DNA of 64,000 nucleotides from Caldilineaceae bacterium. GTDB taxonomy: Bacteria > Chloroflexota > Anaerolineae > Caldilineales > Caldilineaceae. The notes under the pieces were generated by a model. It was not told the origin of the DNA, searched no databases, and saw nothing but the letters and a program-made list of their open reading frames with translations. The stretch covers positions 124,001 to 188,000 of the forward strand of contig JALHQH010000019.1 of NCBI GenBank assembly GCA_022842065.1, written 5' to 3'. The translations under genes were made by a program, and so were the position numbers. Position 1 is the stretch's first letter. Each line of letters opens with the position of its first letter. Below, in pieces: positions 26,855 to 35,392 of the stretch.

Positions 26855-26987
26855 ACGTTGTTTTCAATCCGCGGCTGCGTGGGGAAACGGTCCGAAATAG
26901 TCTGAATAGCGTTCAAAAACGCAGTCTGTGCGCACTCCGTGCGTATAGGAAACGTTTACATTCGTAGTCTACTGGACCTTTGCTAAG

Positions 26988-27015
26988 TTTACGTTTAGGT
27001 CAACTCCGGTATAAT
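26988..27015 (+). promoter_or_regulatory. Candidate promoter for the CAP-domain gene
   Basis: TTTACG (26988-26993), 16-bp spacer, perfect TATAAT (27010-27015), 162 bp before the CAP gene. The rest of 26855-27177 is AT-richer than its neighbours and holds several short inverted words (aacgcagtc, gttttcgaaaac-like) but no gene. Confidence 0.5.
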
Positions 27016-27177
27016 TATACCCGTCGTCACCTCGTTCTTGTAACGTGAATGTGCGCTCTGTTTGAAAACGCTTGTTTCTTGCTCCGCGAGATGAATACAA
27101 AGCGCGCTGTTTTCGAAACAACCACAGCCTAGCCACTGATGCCATCGGCGACACAAACTAATGACTTGGGAGCAGCA

Positions 27178-28776
27178 ATGCATAAACCTATATTTAGAAT
27201 CGTTGTCGTCTTTACTTGCCTTTCACTGATTTTTCTCTCTGCCGAACACTTACTCACGCCGCACATTGCCAACGCCGCGGAGGCCTCAGCATCGACGCTC
27301 ACTAGCCAAGATGCCCAAGCCTTTTACTATGAATTGAAGGTGATCCACCTGACCAACCTGAAGCGGCGCGAACATGGTTTGCCCCCCTTGCGCTGGAACC
27401 AAGAGCTACAAAATGCAGCGCGTTGGTTTGGCACTGATGTGACCAGCCGCCCCGACCCCTATTGTGGTCATGAGGACACCTTGAACCGCTCCCCTGGCGA
27501 CCGTTTCAGCCACTTTGGTTATCGCAATATCCATGCTTGGGGTGAGAATGTTGTCTGTGGCTTGACCAGACCAGAGAGCGCCATTAATGGTTGGATGAAT
27601 AGCGCCGGCCACCGTCAGAATCTGCTGCACCCACTCTATCGCGAAATTGGCGTAGGGTATATCCAGAATCCAGCAACCAATCGCGGTTTTATCTCGCAAG
27701 AATTTAGCTACGATCCCAGCTATGCGCCAGTCATCATTGAAAATGAAGCGATTTCCGTTGCCAGTACTGCGGTTAATCTTTACATCTATGATCCCGCCGG
27801 TGGCAATGGACTGGAAGCAATGGGACCGGCAGTCGAGATGATGATCGCCAATCACGCTGATTTTGCCGGCGCGGTTTGGGAACCGTATCAGGCGGAAAAA
27901 CAATGGACGCTGCTGGATGGCGAAGGGTGGCGTTCGGTTTATGTCAAAGTCCGTGACGCGTATGGCCGGATTAGTACGGTCTCTGACTCGGTTTATCTGG
28001 GGACCGAGCTAGCCATCGATCAGGCAACACTCGAGCAAAATCAACCCTGTACCTTTAACGACCGCATTACGGTGCAAAATCTAAACCAGAACGAGTGGCC
28101 CTTGGTTCAACTCAGTGTCAACTGGCAGGGTGATAATAGCGATATCACCTTTGAGGATTTGGCCAACATTGGGACGCACGTCGACGATGCCGATGCTGCC
28201 GGCAAAATCGCCCATCGACTACCGGTAGAAGCCAGTGGGACACTCCGTTACTGGACAACTAGCTTCTATAAAAATGTCCCGTTAGTTGCCTATTTTCGCC
28301 TAAAAGCGGCGAGCATTGCGAGCACGGAAACGCTGGTAACGCTTTCGATTAAAGGTGGTGGCACCGAGTATGGGCCGATTATAGTAACCGGGGCCGACTT
28401 TACCGCCGCGAACCAGTATCAGGATTTTGCCTTACCTTTTGTCTTCCACGAGAATGCCGACGACGCTTACCTCATTTTTACGCTCCACCACACCGGGGCC
28501 ACTGAAATCAGTGTTGATACGGTTACCATCTACACGGCAGCCATGCCGACCAGCGAGACCCTTGAATGGCCGGTACTCGGCGGCTACCATCGCAGCCGTG
28601 GCATTTGGGCCCGTTTTGTCAACGACCAGGGGGCCGTTTCTGCACCAGCCGAGGTTAATATATTTGGTGCCGCGGCGACACAAACTATCCCACCAGCCCC
28701 AGCCCCAGCCCCAGCGCCACTACCCCCCGAACAGATAACAAACCTGGTCTATTTGCCGATTACGGTAAATCGGTAG
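27178..28776 (+). CDS. Secreted CAP (SCP/PR-1) domain protein
   Basis: 532 residues. A signal peptide (residues 1-35, cleavage near ANA) is followed by a CAP domain (50-185): HLTNLKRREHGLPPLRWN, WGENVVCG and GWMNSAGHRQNLLHPLYREIG, the last being the conserved motif with the GHR...L core. FISQEFSYDP ends the domain. The large C-terminal part (190-510) is beta-rich and unassigned, then comes a Pro/Ala stretch (about 515) and the tail NLVYLPITVNR. CAP proteins are extracellular; bacterial roles are mostly unknown. ATG 27178 with GGAG upstream is preferred over the in-frame upstream codon at 27139. The YLP-type tail is shared with the protein at 5822. Confidence 0.85.
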   Translation: MHKPIFRIVVVFTCLSLIFLSAEHLLTPHIANAAEASASTLTSQDAQAFYYELKVIHLTNLKRREHGLPPLRWNQELQNAARWFGTDVTSRPDPYCGHEDTLNRSPGDRFSHFGYRNIHAWGENVVCGLTRPESAINGWMNSAGHRQNLLHPLYREIGVGYIQNPATNRGFISQEFSYDPSYAPVIIENEAISVASTAVNLYIYDPAGGNGLEAMGPAVEMMIANHADFAGAVWEPYQAEKQWTLLDGEGWRSVYVKVRDAYGRISTVSDSVYLGTELAIDQATLEQNQPCTFNDRITVQNLNQNEWPLVQLSVNWQGDNSDITFEDLANIGTHVDDADAAGKIAHRLPVEASGTLRYWTTSFYKNVPLVAYFRLKAASIASTETLVTLSIKGGGTEYGPIIVTGADFTAANQYQDFALPFVFHENADDAYLIFTLHHTGATEISVDTVTIYTAAMPTSETLEWPVLGGYHRSRGIWARFVNDQGAVSAPAEVNIFGAAATQTIPPAPAPAPAPLPPEQITNLVYLPITVNR

Positions 28777-28778
28777 CA

Positions 28779-28838
28779 CGGGATGCAAGTAAATCGGTAG
28801 ACAGGGAAACAAGTAAATCAATGGACAAGTAGATCGTA
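28779..28838. repeat. Degenerate octamer repeat (taaatcgg-like)
   Basis: Just after the CAP gene: several spaced words aagtaaatcgg, ggtagac, aagtaaatca, aagtagatcg. The same octamer type as the arrays at 953 and 44511, but imperfect. Confidence 0.5.
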
Positions 28839-28879
28839 CAGCAGGAGTAAGGGGCGCTGATCGACTATTCATCTACCCA

Positions 28880-28928
28880 AAACGAGCCGCCGGCGGCAGA
28901 CGATTTGTCTGCCGCCGGCGGCTCGTTT
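28880..28928. terminator. Perfect 22-bp GC-rich hairpin after the CAP gene
   Basis: Arms at 28880-28901 and 28907-28928 (begin aaacgagccgccggcggcag), loop gattt. Very stable. It ends with ttt then gcg, so only a weak T-tract. Position, 104 bp after the CAP stop and 31 bp before the next promoter, suggests it insulates the ABC operon. Confidence 0.65.
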
Positions 28929-28958
28929 GCGTGTTATTTCGATTTGCTTTACCTGATG

Positions 28959-28986
28959 TTGCGAACCCTGCTAGTCCTGCTATAAT
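28959..28986 (+). promoter_or_regulatory. Candidate promoter of the peptide ABC operon
   Basis: TTGCGA (28959-28964), 16-bp spacer, perfect TATAAT (28981-28986). Leaves a leader of about 130 bases before the substrate-binding protein gene at 29125. Confidence 0.6.
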
Positions 28987-29124
28987 TCAATCACTCCCAT
29001 AAATGACTTGCGCTTTTATATTCACTCATCACCGGGGAATGCCCATTACCAGCTTGCTCCCACAAGCAGCATGACCAGATCGATGAGCCATTTGTATTTC
29101 CTACCTTTGCAGAGGAGCCCAACA

Positions 29125-30840
29125 ATGAAAAGCTGTAAATGGCGTCGCGCCGGTGCCATGAGTGTAGCTTTGGTAATCATGCTCATCCTCGCGGCTTGTG
29201 GTGGTAGTGCGTCACCCACGCCAGGTGATACAGTTGAAAATGGGACAGGCGAGACAGCCGCAAACGGGCCGGCGGTGTTGCGCATTGGTTGGCCGGGCAG
29301 CCCGGATACGCTCAACCCAGGAACTGGTGTACTGACCGAAGCCTATACGGTTTATGATCAGATCTACGACACCCTCTATGATCTCCAATTTGATGGCACC
29401 TTCAAGTTGGGGGTGGCGGATAGTGTGGAAGTCAGCGCAGATGGCAAGGTCTACACCTTTACGCTTCATTCAGGCATCAAGTTTCACGATGGCGAAGCGC
29501 TGACCGCAGAGGATGTTGCCTTTTCCCTGAATCTCTACAAGGCGCATGAAGATTTCCCCTTTCTCAATTTCTACACGGCTGCTTTTGACACCATTGAAGC
29601 CCCCGATGAAAACACGGTGGTGCTGACGCTGAATGAAGCCATTCCCAATCTGGAAAGCCAACTGCTTGCGCTCTACATTTTGCCCGAGCATATTTGGTCA
29701 CAATACGCCGAAGGGAACGCGGCCGCCGAATTTGAAAATCTAGAGATGATCGGCAGTGGCCCCTTTAAGCTGCAAGAGTATCAGCAGAACGAGTTTGTCC
29801 ATCTCGTTGCCAATAAAGAGCACTTTCAGAGTCCACCCAAAATCGACGAAGTGATCTTTCAGACCTTTGGCAATGAAGATGCCTTAGTCCAGGCCCTGCA
29901 AACTGGCCAGGTCGATATGATCACCGAGATGCCCAACACGGCGGTGCCCACCCTACAGCGCGCCGAGCAGATCGAGCTAATCACCGGCGCACCACTAGGC
30001 CCTTCCGTGCGTGATATCATCATTAATCAGGTGAAACCGGAAAATTGCCCAAGTGAAGAAGAGGGCGGCAAATGTACTGGTCACCCCGCCTTGTTGGATC
30101 GCAATGTACGCTTGGCGTTGGCCCATGCCACCGATAAACAGAATATTATTGATGTGGCGATGTTAGGTTTGGCCCAACCAGGGCTGACATTGGTCGCCGC
30201 CGGGCAAGCCTACTGGTACAACGATCAGATCGAGGATTATGCCTTTGACACGGCAGCCGCCAACCAGATTCTTGACGATGGGGGCTATCTGGATACCGAT
30301 GGTGATGGCATTCGCGAAATGCCCGATGGCAGCCGACCGCTGACCTTCCGTTTACAATGGGCCAATGATATTCCCGAAGCGCCACGCATTGCCGAGTTGC
30401 TCGGCCAGAGCTGGGGCGCAATCGGGGTTAAAACAGAACCCCAAGCCGTTGATCCAGATGCGCTCACCACCGCCTGCTGCCCTGCCTTTGACTTTGATAT
30501 TATGATCTGGGGCTGGAGTTGGGGCCCAGATCCAAACGATCCGTTGGGGGTGATGCGCACCGATCAGATCCCCACCGGCAGCAGCGAAACTGGCTATGCG
30601 AATCCAGAATTTGATGCACTCTATGATCAACAGGCGGTCGAACTTGATCCAGCGCAACGCCGGGAGATTGTCTTCCAGATGCAGCAAATCGTCTTTGACG
30701 ATGTCGTCTATATTATTCCCTACTACCAGAACGTCGTCCAAGCCTACCGCACAGATCGCTTTACGGGTTGGATTACCGATCAGCCCACGTTAGATTTGAG
30801 CAATCGCAAAAATCTAGTGATCGTGGAGCCGGTGCAATAA
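29125..30840 (+). CDS. Peptide/nickel-type ABC transporter substrate-binding lipoprotein
   Basis: 571 residues, SBP_bac_5 family. Lipoprotein signal MKSCKWRRAG...LILAACGG with lipobox Leu-Ala-Ala-Cys, then an acidic linker. The mature part has VYDQIYDTLYDLQFDG, the family signature GKVYTFTLHSGIKFHDGEALTAEDV (in parts), IGSGPFKLQEY, and a C-terminal DPNDPLGVMRTDQI region. It captures oligopeptides (or another bulky polar solute) outside the membrane and delivers them to the permeases encoded next. ATG 29125 has AGAGGAG upstream. An inserted loop CPSEEEGGKCTGHP carries two cysteines that could form a disulfide. First gene of a five-gene operon. Confidence 0.92.
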   Translation: MKSCKWRRAGAMSVALVIMLILAACGGSASPTPGDTVENGTGETAANGPAVLRIGWPGSPDTLNPGTGVLTEAYTVYDQIYDTLYDLQFDGTFKLGVADSVEVSADGKVYTFTLHSGIKFHDGEALTAEDVAFSLNLYKAHEDFPFLNFYTAAFDTIEAPDENTVVLTLNEAIPNLESQLLALYILPEHIWSQYAEGNAAAEFENLEMIGSGPFKLQEYQQNEFVHLVANKEHFQSPPKIDEVIFQTFGNEDALVQALQTGQVDMITEMPNTAVPTLQRAEQIELITGAPLGPSVRDIIINQVKPENCPSEEEGGKCTGHPALLDRNVRLALAHATDKQNIIDVAMLGLAQPGLTLVAAGQAYWYNDQIEDYAFDTAAANQILDDGGYLDTDGDGIREMPDGSRPLTFRLQWANDIPEAPRIAELLGQSWGAIGVKTEPQAVDPDALTTACCPAFDFDIMIWGWSWGPDPNDPLGVMRTDQIPTGSSETGYANPEFDALYDQQAVELDPAQRREIVFQMQQIVFDDVVYIIPYYQNVVQAYRTDRFTGWITDQPTLDLSNRKNLVIVEPVQ

Positions 30841-30847
30841 GGCTGCG

Positions 30848-31810
30848 ATGAATAACTATCTGCTTAGAAAAATTGGTTGGGCGCTCTTCACGGTCGCCTT
30901 TGTGGTAGTGCTCAACTTTTTTCTCTTTCGTATCCTGCCCGGTGATCCCGCCCGTGCGGTGCGCGACCCACGCTTGACCCAACAGGCGGTCGAAGCGATT
31001 CGTGTGCGCTTTGGCCTGGATCAACCGCTTCATGTCCAATTTCTGCTCTACATCCGCAATCTCTTACAAGGCGAGCTGGGCACGAGCTTTCATAGCCAAC
31101 GCCCAGTCGCCCAGATCCTCATTGAGAATCTGTGGAATACGCTGCTGCTGATTGGGGCCGGCACCTTCTTCTCGATCATCCTCGGCATTGCGCTGGGGAT
31201 TCTGGCGGCCTGGCGTTCGCGCACAGCGGTTGACTATTCAATCTTGGTGGCCAGCCTGGTGGCGTGGGCCGCGCCAACGTTCTGGCTGGGGATTATTCTG
31301 CTCTTTTGGGGTAGCAGCAACTTGGGCTTACCCATCGGCGGCAAAGTGACGGCCGGCGGCAACTTTGCCTCGGTCTGGGAACGTTGGCTGGACATTGGCC
31401 GCCATATGTTGTTGCCAACGCTCACTTACACGATTATCTATGCCGGCCAGTATACGCTCTTTATGCGCAGCGCAGTCCTCGACATCTTTTCCGAAGATTA
31501 CATCCTGACGGCCAAAGCCAAGGGACTGAACAGCTTTCAGATTCTACGCGACCATGCCCTGCGTAACGCAATGCTACCCACCGTCACTGTCGTTGCGCTA
31601 AATTTGGGTTTCACCGTCGCCGGGGCGATTGAGATTGAAACGGTCTTCTCCTGGCCAGGGTTGGGCCACACCGTGGTCGAAGCGGTAGGCCGCCAAGATT
31701 ATCCCGTGCTCCAAGGAGCTTTCCTGCTACTGGCGATCAGTGTCATCTTCGCTAACCTACTCGCTGATCTGCTCTACTCCTACCTGGACCCACGGGTGCG
31801 GGTGAGTTGA
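30848..31810 (+). CDS. dppB: Peptide ABC transporter permease, DppB type
   Basis: 320 residues, six membrane helices. FFLFRILPGDPARAVRDPR at the N-terminus is the DppB/OppB hallmark, and the cytoplasmic EAA-type loop is TAKAKGLNSFQILRDHALRNAMLP. The C-terminus ends LLYSYLDPRVRV, standard for the family. It starts 7 bp after the binding-protein stop codon. The following permease gene is separated by 313 bp containing a large palindromic element, unusual inside such an operon. Confidence 0.93.
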   Translation: MNNYLLRKIGWALFTVAFVVVLNFFLFRILPGDPARAVRDPRLTQQAVEAIRVRFGLDQPLHVQFLLYIRNLLQGELGTSFHSQRPVAQILIENLWNTLLLIGAGTFFSIILGIALGILAAWRSRTAVDYSILVASLVAWAAPTFWLGIILLFWGSSNLGLPIGGKVTAGGNFASVWERWLDIGRHMLLPTLTYTIIYAGQYTLFMRSAVLDIFSEDYILTAKAKGLNSFQILRDHALRNAMLPTVTVVALNLGFTVAGAIEIETVFSWPGLGHTVVEAVGRQDYPVLQGAFLLLAISVIFANLLADLLYSYLDPRVRVS

Positions 31811-31857
31811 TGCGTGAGGCGTGGACTAACGGTAATGAATTAACAATTTTCATGGCA

Positions 31858-32072
31858 ACCAAGCCACCCCCTCCTAACCTCCCCCTGGTAAGGGGAGGAA
31901 CAATCTCGCCGTCAACGATTCCCTCCCTTAGCAGGGGAGGAATCTGGCGTTCCCAGCTAGATCCCCTCCCCAGTTTGGGGAGGGTTAGGGACACTGCGAT
32001 TAAGGTAAGCGACCTCACCCTCGGCCCCTCCTTACCTTAATCGCAGTGAGGGTTAGGGTGGGGTGGCTTGGT
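31858..32072. repeat. Composite palindromic element inside the dpp operon
   Basis: Outer inverted ends accaagccacccc (31858-31870) and ggggtggcttggt (32060-32072) enclose several C-rich words (cctcctaacctcccc, ggggaggaa) and an inner perfect 18-bp hairpin (cactgcgattaaggtaag at 31992, complement at 32031). It fills the 313-bp gap between dppB and dppC, which holds no gene. A smaller relative lies at 8888. Confidence 0.7.
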
Positions 32073-32123
32073 CATTAAACATTAACCATTAATTGTTTTC
32101 GATTAATTATTATCAAGGATGGT

Positions 32124-33059
32124 ATGACCGCTCAACAGTTTTGGCAAAGTTTTCGGCGCAATCGAATGGCGGTTTTGGGGTTGGCGATGTTACTGGTGGT
32201 CCTCGCATTGGCCATCTTTGCGCCGCTCCTTGCCCCCTATAACCCGAAAGAGGCAGTGCGCGTTACGATTGAGAATATCTATGCCCCACCGAGCGCCGAC
32301 CATCTCTTTGGCACGGATGATGCGGGCAAAGATGTGTTGACCAACTTGATCTATGGGGCACGCGTTTCGCTGATCATCGGCTTCTTTGCTTCGTTTATTT
32401 CGTTGGCAATCGGCGGCGCGATTGGGCTCATCGCCGGCTTCTATGGCGGCCAGGTTGAAAATCTACTCATGCGGTTAACCGATATCCTGCTCGTCATTCC
32501 GGATCTGCCGTTGATGATTGTGCTCATCGCACTATTAGGCCGTGGCCAATGGATTTTGATCCTAGTGATTGGCATTCTGGGCTGGACGGGAACGGCACGT
32601 GTTGTGCGGGCGCAGACGCTTTCCGTGCGCGAGCGGAAATTTGTCCTGCGGGCACGCGCGATTGGGGCCGGCAACCTTTACATCATTCGGCGCCACATCT
32701 TTCCCCTGGTCTTCCCGCTGATGATGGTCAATGCGGTGCTGGTGATTTCAGCGGCGATTCTCAACGAGAGCACCTTGGCCTTTTTAGGGCTGGGCGATCC
32801 GACGCGCCTCTCCTGGGGGCAGATGCTCAACTTTGCCTTTAGCCGCGGGGCGATGAGCGCCGGCGCGTGGTGGGCGTTGGTGCCACCAGGGTTTGCGATT
32901 ATCTGGGTTGTCTTGGGGCTTACCTTACTCGGCAATGGCCTGGAACGGGTCTTTAACCCCAAATTGGAAACACACCATTTGTCGGTTGGCGATGAGATGG
33001 TCGCACGGACGACACTTGAACCAACCCCGTTATTGCCACAAGGAGAAAGTGTCGCATGA
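32124..33059 (+). CDS. dppC: Peptide ABC transporter permease, DppC type
   Basis: 311 residues. The N-terminal FWQSFRRNRMAVLGLAML leads into helix 1, then PPSADHLFGTDDAGKDVLTN, the DppC/OppC signature. RARAIGAGNLYIIRRHIFP is the EAA-type loop that contacts the ATPases. Six hydrophobic helices. It forms the heterodimeric channel with DppB. Its last four bases overlap the start of dppD (ATGA), so translation is coupled. Confidence 0.93.
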   Translation: MTAQQFWQSFRRNRMAVLGLAMLLVVLALAIFAPLLAPYNPKEAVRVTIENIYAPPSADHLFGTDDAGKDVLTNLIYGARVSLIIGFFASFISLAIGGAIGLIAGFYGGQVENLLMRLTDILLVIPDLPLMIVLIALLGRGQWILILVIGILGWTGTARVVRAQTLSVRERKFVLRARAIGAGNLYIIRRHIFPLVFPLMMVNAVLVISAAILNESTLAFLGLGDPTRLSWGQMLNFAFSRGAMSAGAWWALVPPGFAIIWVVLGLTLLGNGLERVFNPKLETHHLSVGDEMVARTTLEPTPLLPQGESVA

Positions 33060-34312
33060 ATGCAGCAGCGGACGAAGTGCCGCTTGTGCTCGATGTCCGC
33101 AACCTCACGGTTGATTATATTACCGCCGGCAAGCCGCCCGCTCACGCTTTGGCGGATGTCAGCTTTCAGTTACACCAGGGCGAAATGTTGGGCGTCGTCG
33201 GCGAAAGTGGCTGTGGCAAGACCACGCTAATGCTCAGCCTCATGCGCCTGTTACCGGCCGCGGGACGGATTGTGGGCGGCCAGATTAATTTCTACGGGAA
33301 CAACTTCCCGGGCCTCGATCTCCTTGACCTCTCCGAAAAAGCGATGCAAGCGGTGCGCTGGAAGAATATCGCGATGATCTTCCAAGGGGCGATGAACGCG
33401 CTTAATCCGGTGCGCACCGTTGGCAGCCAGATCGGCGAACCGATTGCGCGCCATGCCATGCATACCAGCAGCTCGTTGCTGCCGCAAAGCAATCGCCTTG
33501 CGGCGCGCAATGGCCAGAGCACCCATGCGAGTAATGGGGCCAGTAATGGGAATGGCCACCGCAGCAACGGTTCACTCAATGTGATGCGCGGCATGAATCC
33601 AACGCGCACCGTCGGCAGCCAGATCGCCGAGACGTTGACTGCGCACGGCGACACCACCGACCGCGCCGTCCTGCGCCGCCGTGTGGCCGAATTGCTGGAC
33701 CTCGTCGGCATCAGTCCCAGCCGCTATGACCAGTATCCCCACCAATACTCAGGCGGGATGCGCCAGCGGGCCATGATTGCGATGGCGCTGGCCTGTGATC
33801 CCGATGTGGTGATCGCCGACGAACCAACCACCGCTCTCGATGTGATGGTGCAGGCGCAAATTCTAGCCCTCCTGGCTGATCTGCGCGCCCAGTTGGGGCT
33901 CTCGGTACTCTTTGTCACCCATGATCTAGGGGTGGTGGCCGAGGTCTGCGATAGTGTGTTGGTGATGTATGGCGGGGTGGTGGCGGAGTATAGTGATGTG
34001 GATACGATTTACAATGCACCCCAACATCCCTACACCCAGGAGTTGCTGAAAGCCTTCCCCGACTTGAGCCGCCCGCATGAACGGCTCGATGCGATCCCCG
34101 GTTATCCACCGCGGCTGGATGCGCTGCCGCCGGGTTGTCGCTTTGCCCCACGCTGCCCCTATGCCTTTGCCCGTTGTCACGTTGAACAGCCACCGGTCTA
34201 TCCGATCAACCAAGGGCACAGTGCCAGTTGTCACCTGGTCGCTCCGCCAACAAGTGCAGCAATCGTGCAGGCATACCAGCCGGTCACCGTCGCAGACAAA
34301 GGTCGACCATGA
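33056..34312 (+). CDS. dppD: Peptide ABC transporter ATPase, DppD type, with internal duplication
   Basis: 418 residues, about 65-80 longer than the usual 330-350. Walker A GESGCGKTTL (about 50), signature YSGGMRQRAMIAMAL (about 232), Walker B VVIADEPTTALD and the H-loop FVTHDLGVVAEV are intact, and the oligopeptide C-terminal domain with GCRFAPRCPYAFARC is present. Between Q-loop and signature there is an insert: MNALNPVRTVGSQIGEPI (about 112) is followed by a low-complexity Asn/Gly/Ser linker and a second MNPTRTVGSQIAETLTAHG (about 180). The second copy continues into the helical domain, so the first copy plus linker is the addition. It overlaps dppC by 4 bp and dppF by 4 bp. Confidence 0.9.
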   Translation: MNAAADEVPLVLDVRNLTVDYITAGKPPAHALADVSFQLHQGEMLGVVGESGCGKTTLMLSLMRLLPAAGRIVGGQINFYGNNFPGLDLLDLSEKAMQAVRWKNIAMIFQGAMNALNPVRTVGSQIGEPIARHAMHTSSSLLPQSNRLAARNGQSTHASNGASNGNGHRSNGSLNVMRGMNPTRTVGSQIAETLTAHGDTTDRAVLRRRVAELLDLVGISPSRYDQYPHQYSGGMRQRAMIAMALACDPDVVIADEPTTALDVMVQAQILALLADLRAQLGLSVLFVTHDLGVVAEVCDSVLVMYGGVVAEYSDVDTIYNAPQHPYTQELLKAFPDLSRPHERLDAIPGYPPRLDALPPGCRFAPRCPYAFARCHVEQPPVYPINQGHSASCHLVAPPTSAAIVQAYQPVTVADKGRP

Positions 34313-35310
34313 CAACAGCACCCATTTTACAAGTAGAGCATCTCCAGAAGTTTTTCCCAGTAGGGCGCCCCAGCCTATTGGGGGGTGAACAGCAGGTTGT
34401 CCACGCCGTCGATGATGTCAGTTTTGCCCTCCAGCCAGGCGAAGTGCTGGCATTAGTGGGCGAAAGTGGCTGCGGAAAATCGACCCTGGTGCTCACCTTG
34501 CTGGGGATGGAACAGGCCACGGCGGGCGTTATTCACTTTGCGAATGAGGATGTCACCCATCTCAACGCGGCGGGCCAAAAGCGCATGCGCCGCCAGGTGC
34601 AGATGATCTTTCAAGATCCCTACGAGTCGCTCAACCCGTTGATGACGGTGGGCGAAACGGTGGCCGAACCGCTACTGGTCCATGGGCTTTTGCCCAATCG
34701 CACGCAACGGCGGGAGCGGGTGCTTAAAGCGCTGGATGATGCCGGCTTGAAACCAGCCACCACCTTTGTCGACCGCCGCCCGCATGAGTTGTCAGGTGGT
34801 CAACGGCAGCGGGTGGTGATCGCCAGTGCCCTGGTGCTGGAGCCAACCCTGCTGCTGGCTGATGAGCCGGTCTCCATGCTTGATGTCAGCATCCGCGCCG
34901 AAATTCTCAACCTGCTCAGCGATCTGCGCCGCACACGCGGGATCTCGATCCTTTTTATCACCCATGATCTCAACACCGTGGCGTCGATAGCTGACCGCAT
35001 CGCCGTGATGTATCTGGGGCGCATTGTCGAAATCGGTCCGACCAAAGCAGTGCTGAGCAATCCTCAGCATCCCTACACGAAAGCGCTGCTCTCGGTGGCC
35101 CCTGCCCCCAATCCCCGTCTGCGCCGCGAGCGGATCATCCTACAAGGGGAGACCCCGGACCCGATTCATCTGCCGACTGGTTGCCGCTTTCATCCCCGCT
35201 GTCCACTAGCGATGGACCAATGCAAAAAAATCGACCCTGCGCTTACCCCCATAGCTGAGACAGGGGAGTGCAGGGTCGATCATCAAGCGGCGTGTATTTT
35301 GGTTCAATAA
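34309..35310 (+). CDS. dppF: Peptide ABC transporter ATPase, DppF type
   Basis: 333 residues, beginning at an ATGA overlap with the dppD stop codon. Walker A GESGCGKSTL, Q-loop QMIFQDPYESLNP, signature HELSGGQRQRVVIASAL, Walker B LLLADEPVSMLD, H-loop FITHDLNTVASIAD, and the C-terminal oligopeptide/dipeptide domain GCRFHPRCPLAMDQC. It pairs with DppD to power import. The last 25 codons contain an 11-bp inverted repeat (35230-35240 with 35270-35280), so the mRNA end of the coding region can fold into a hairpin. Confidence 0.93.
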   Translation: MTTAPILQVEHLQKFFPVGRPSLLGGEQQVVHAVDDVSFALQPGEVLALVGESGCGKSTLVLTLLGMEQATAGVIHFANEDVTHLNAAGQKRMRRQVQMIFQDPYESLNPLMTVGETVAEPLLVHGLLPNRTQRRERVLKALDDAGLKPATTFVDRRPHELSGGQRQRVVIASALVLEPTLLLADEPVSMLDVSIRAEILNLLSDLRRTRGISILFITHDLNTVASIADRIAVMYLGRIVEIGPTKAVLSNPQHPYTKALLSVAPAPNPRLRRERIILQGETPDPIHLPTGCRFHPRCPLAMDQCKKIDPALTPIAETGECRVDHQAACILVQ

Positions 35311-35319
35311 CTAGGGGTA

Positions 35320-35381
35320 TTAAGCGGCATATACTCGTACGGGCACGATATATCGTGCCCGTACGAGTATATGCCGCTTAA
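35320..35381. terminator. 62-bp perfect palindrome between dppF and purA
   Basis: Two exactly complementary 31-bp halves with no loop bases, centred between 35350 and 35351; the left half starts ttaagcggcatatactcgta. One mismatch further out the pairing continues for three more base pairs. It lies in the 82-bp gap between convergent genes, so it probably ends or protects both transcripts; no T-tract is present. Confidence 0.7.
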
Positions 35382-35392
35382 CACCAACCAGC

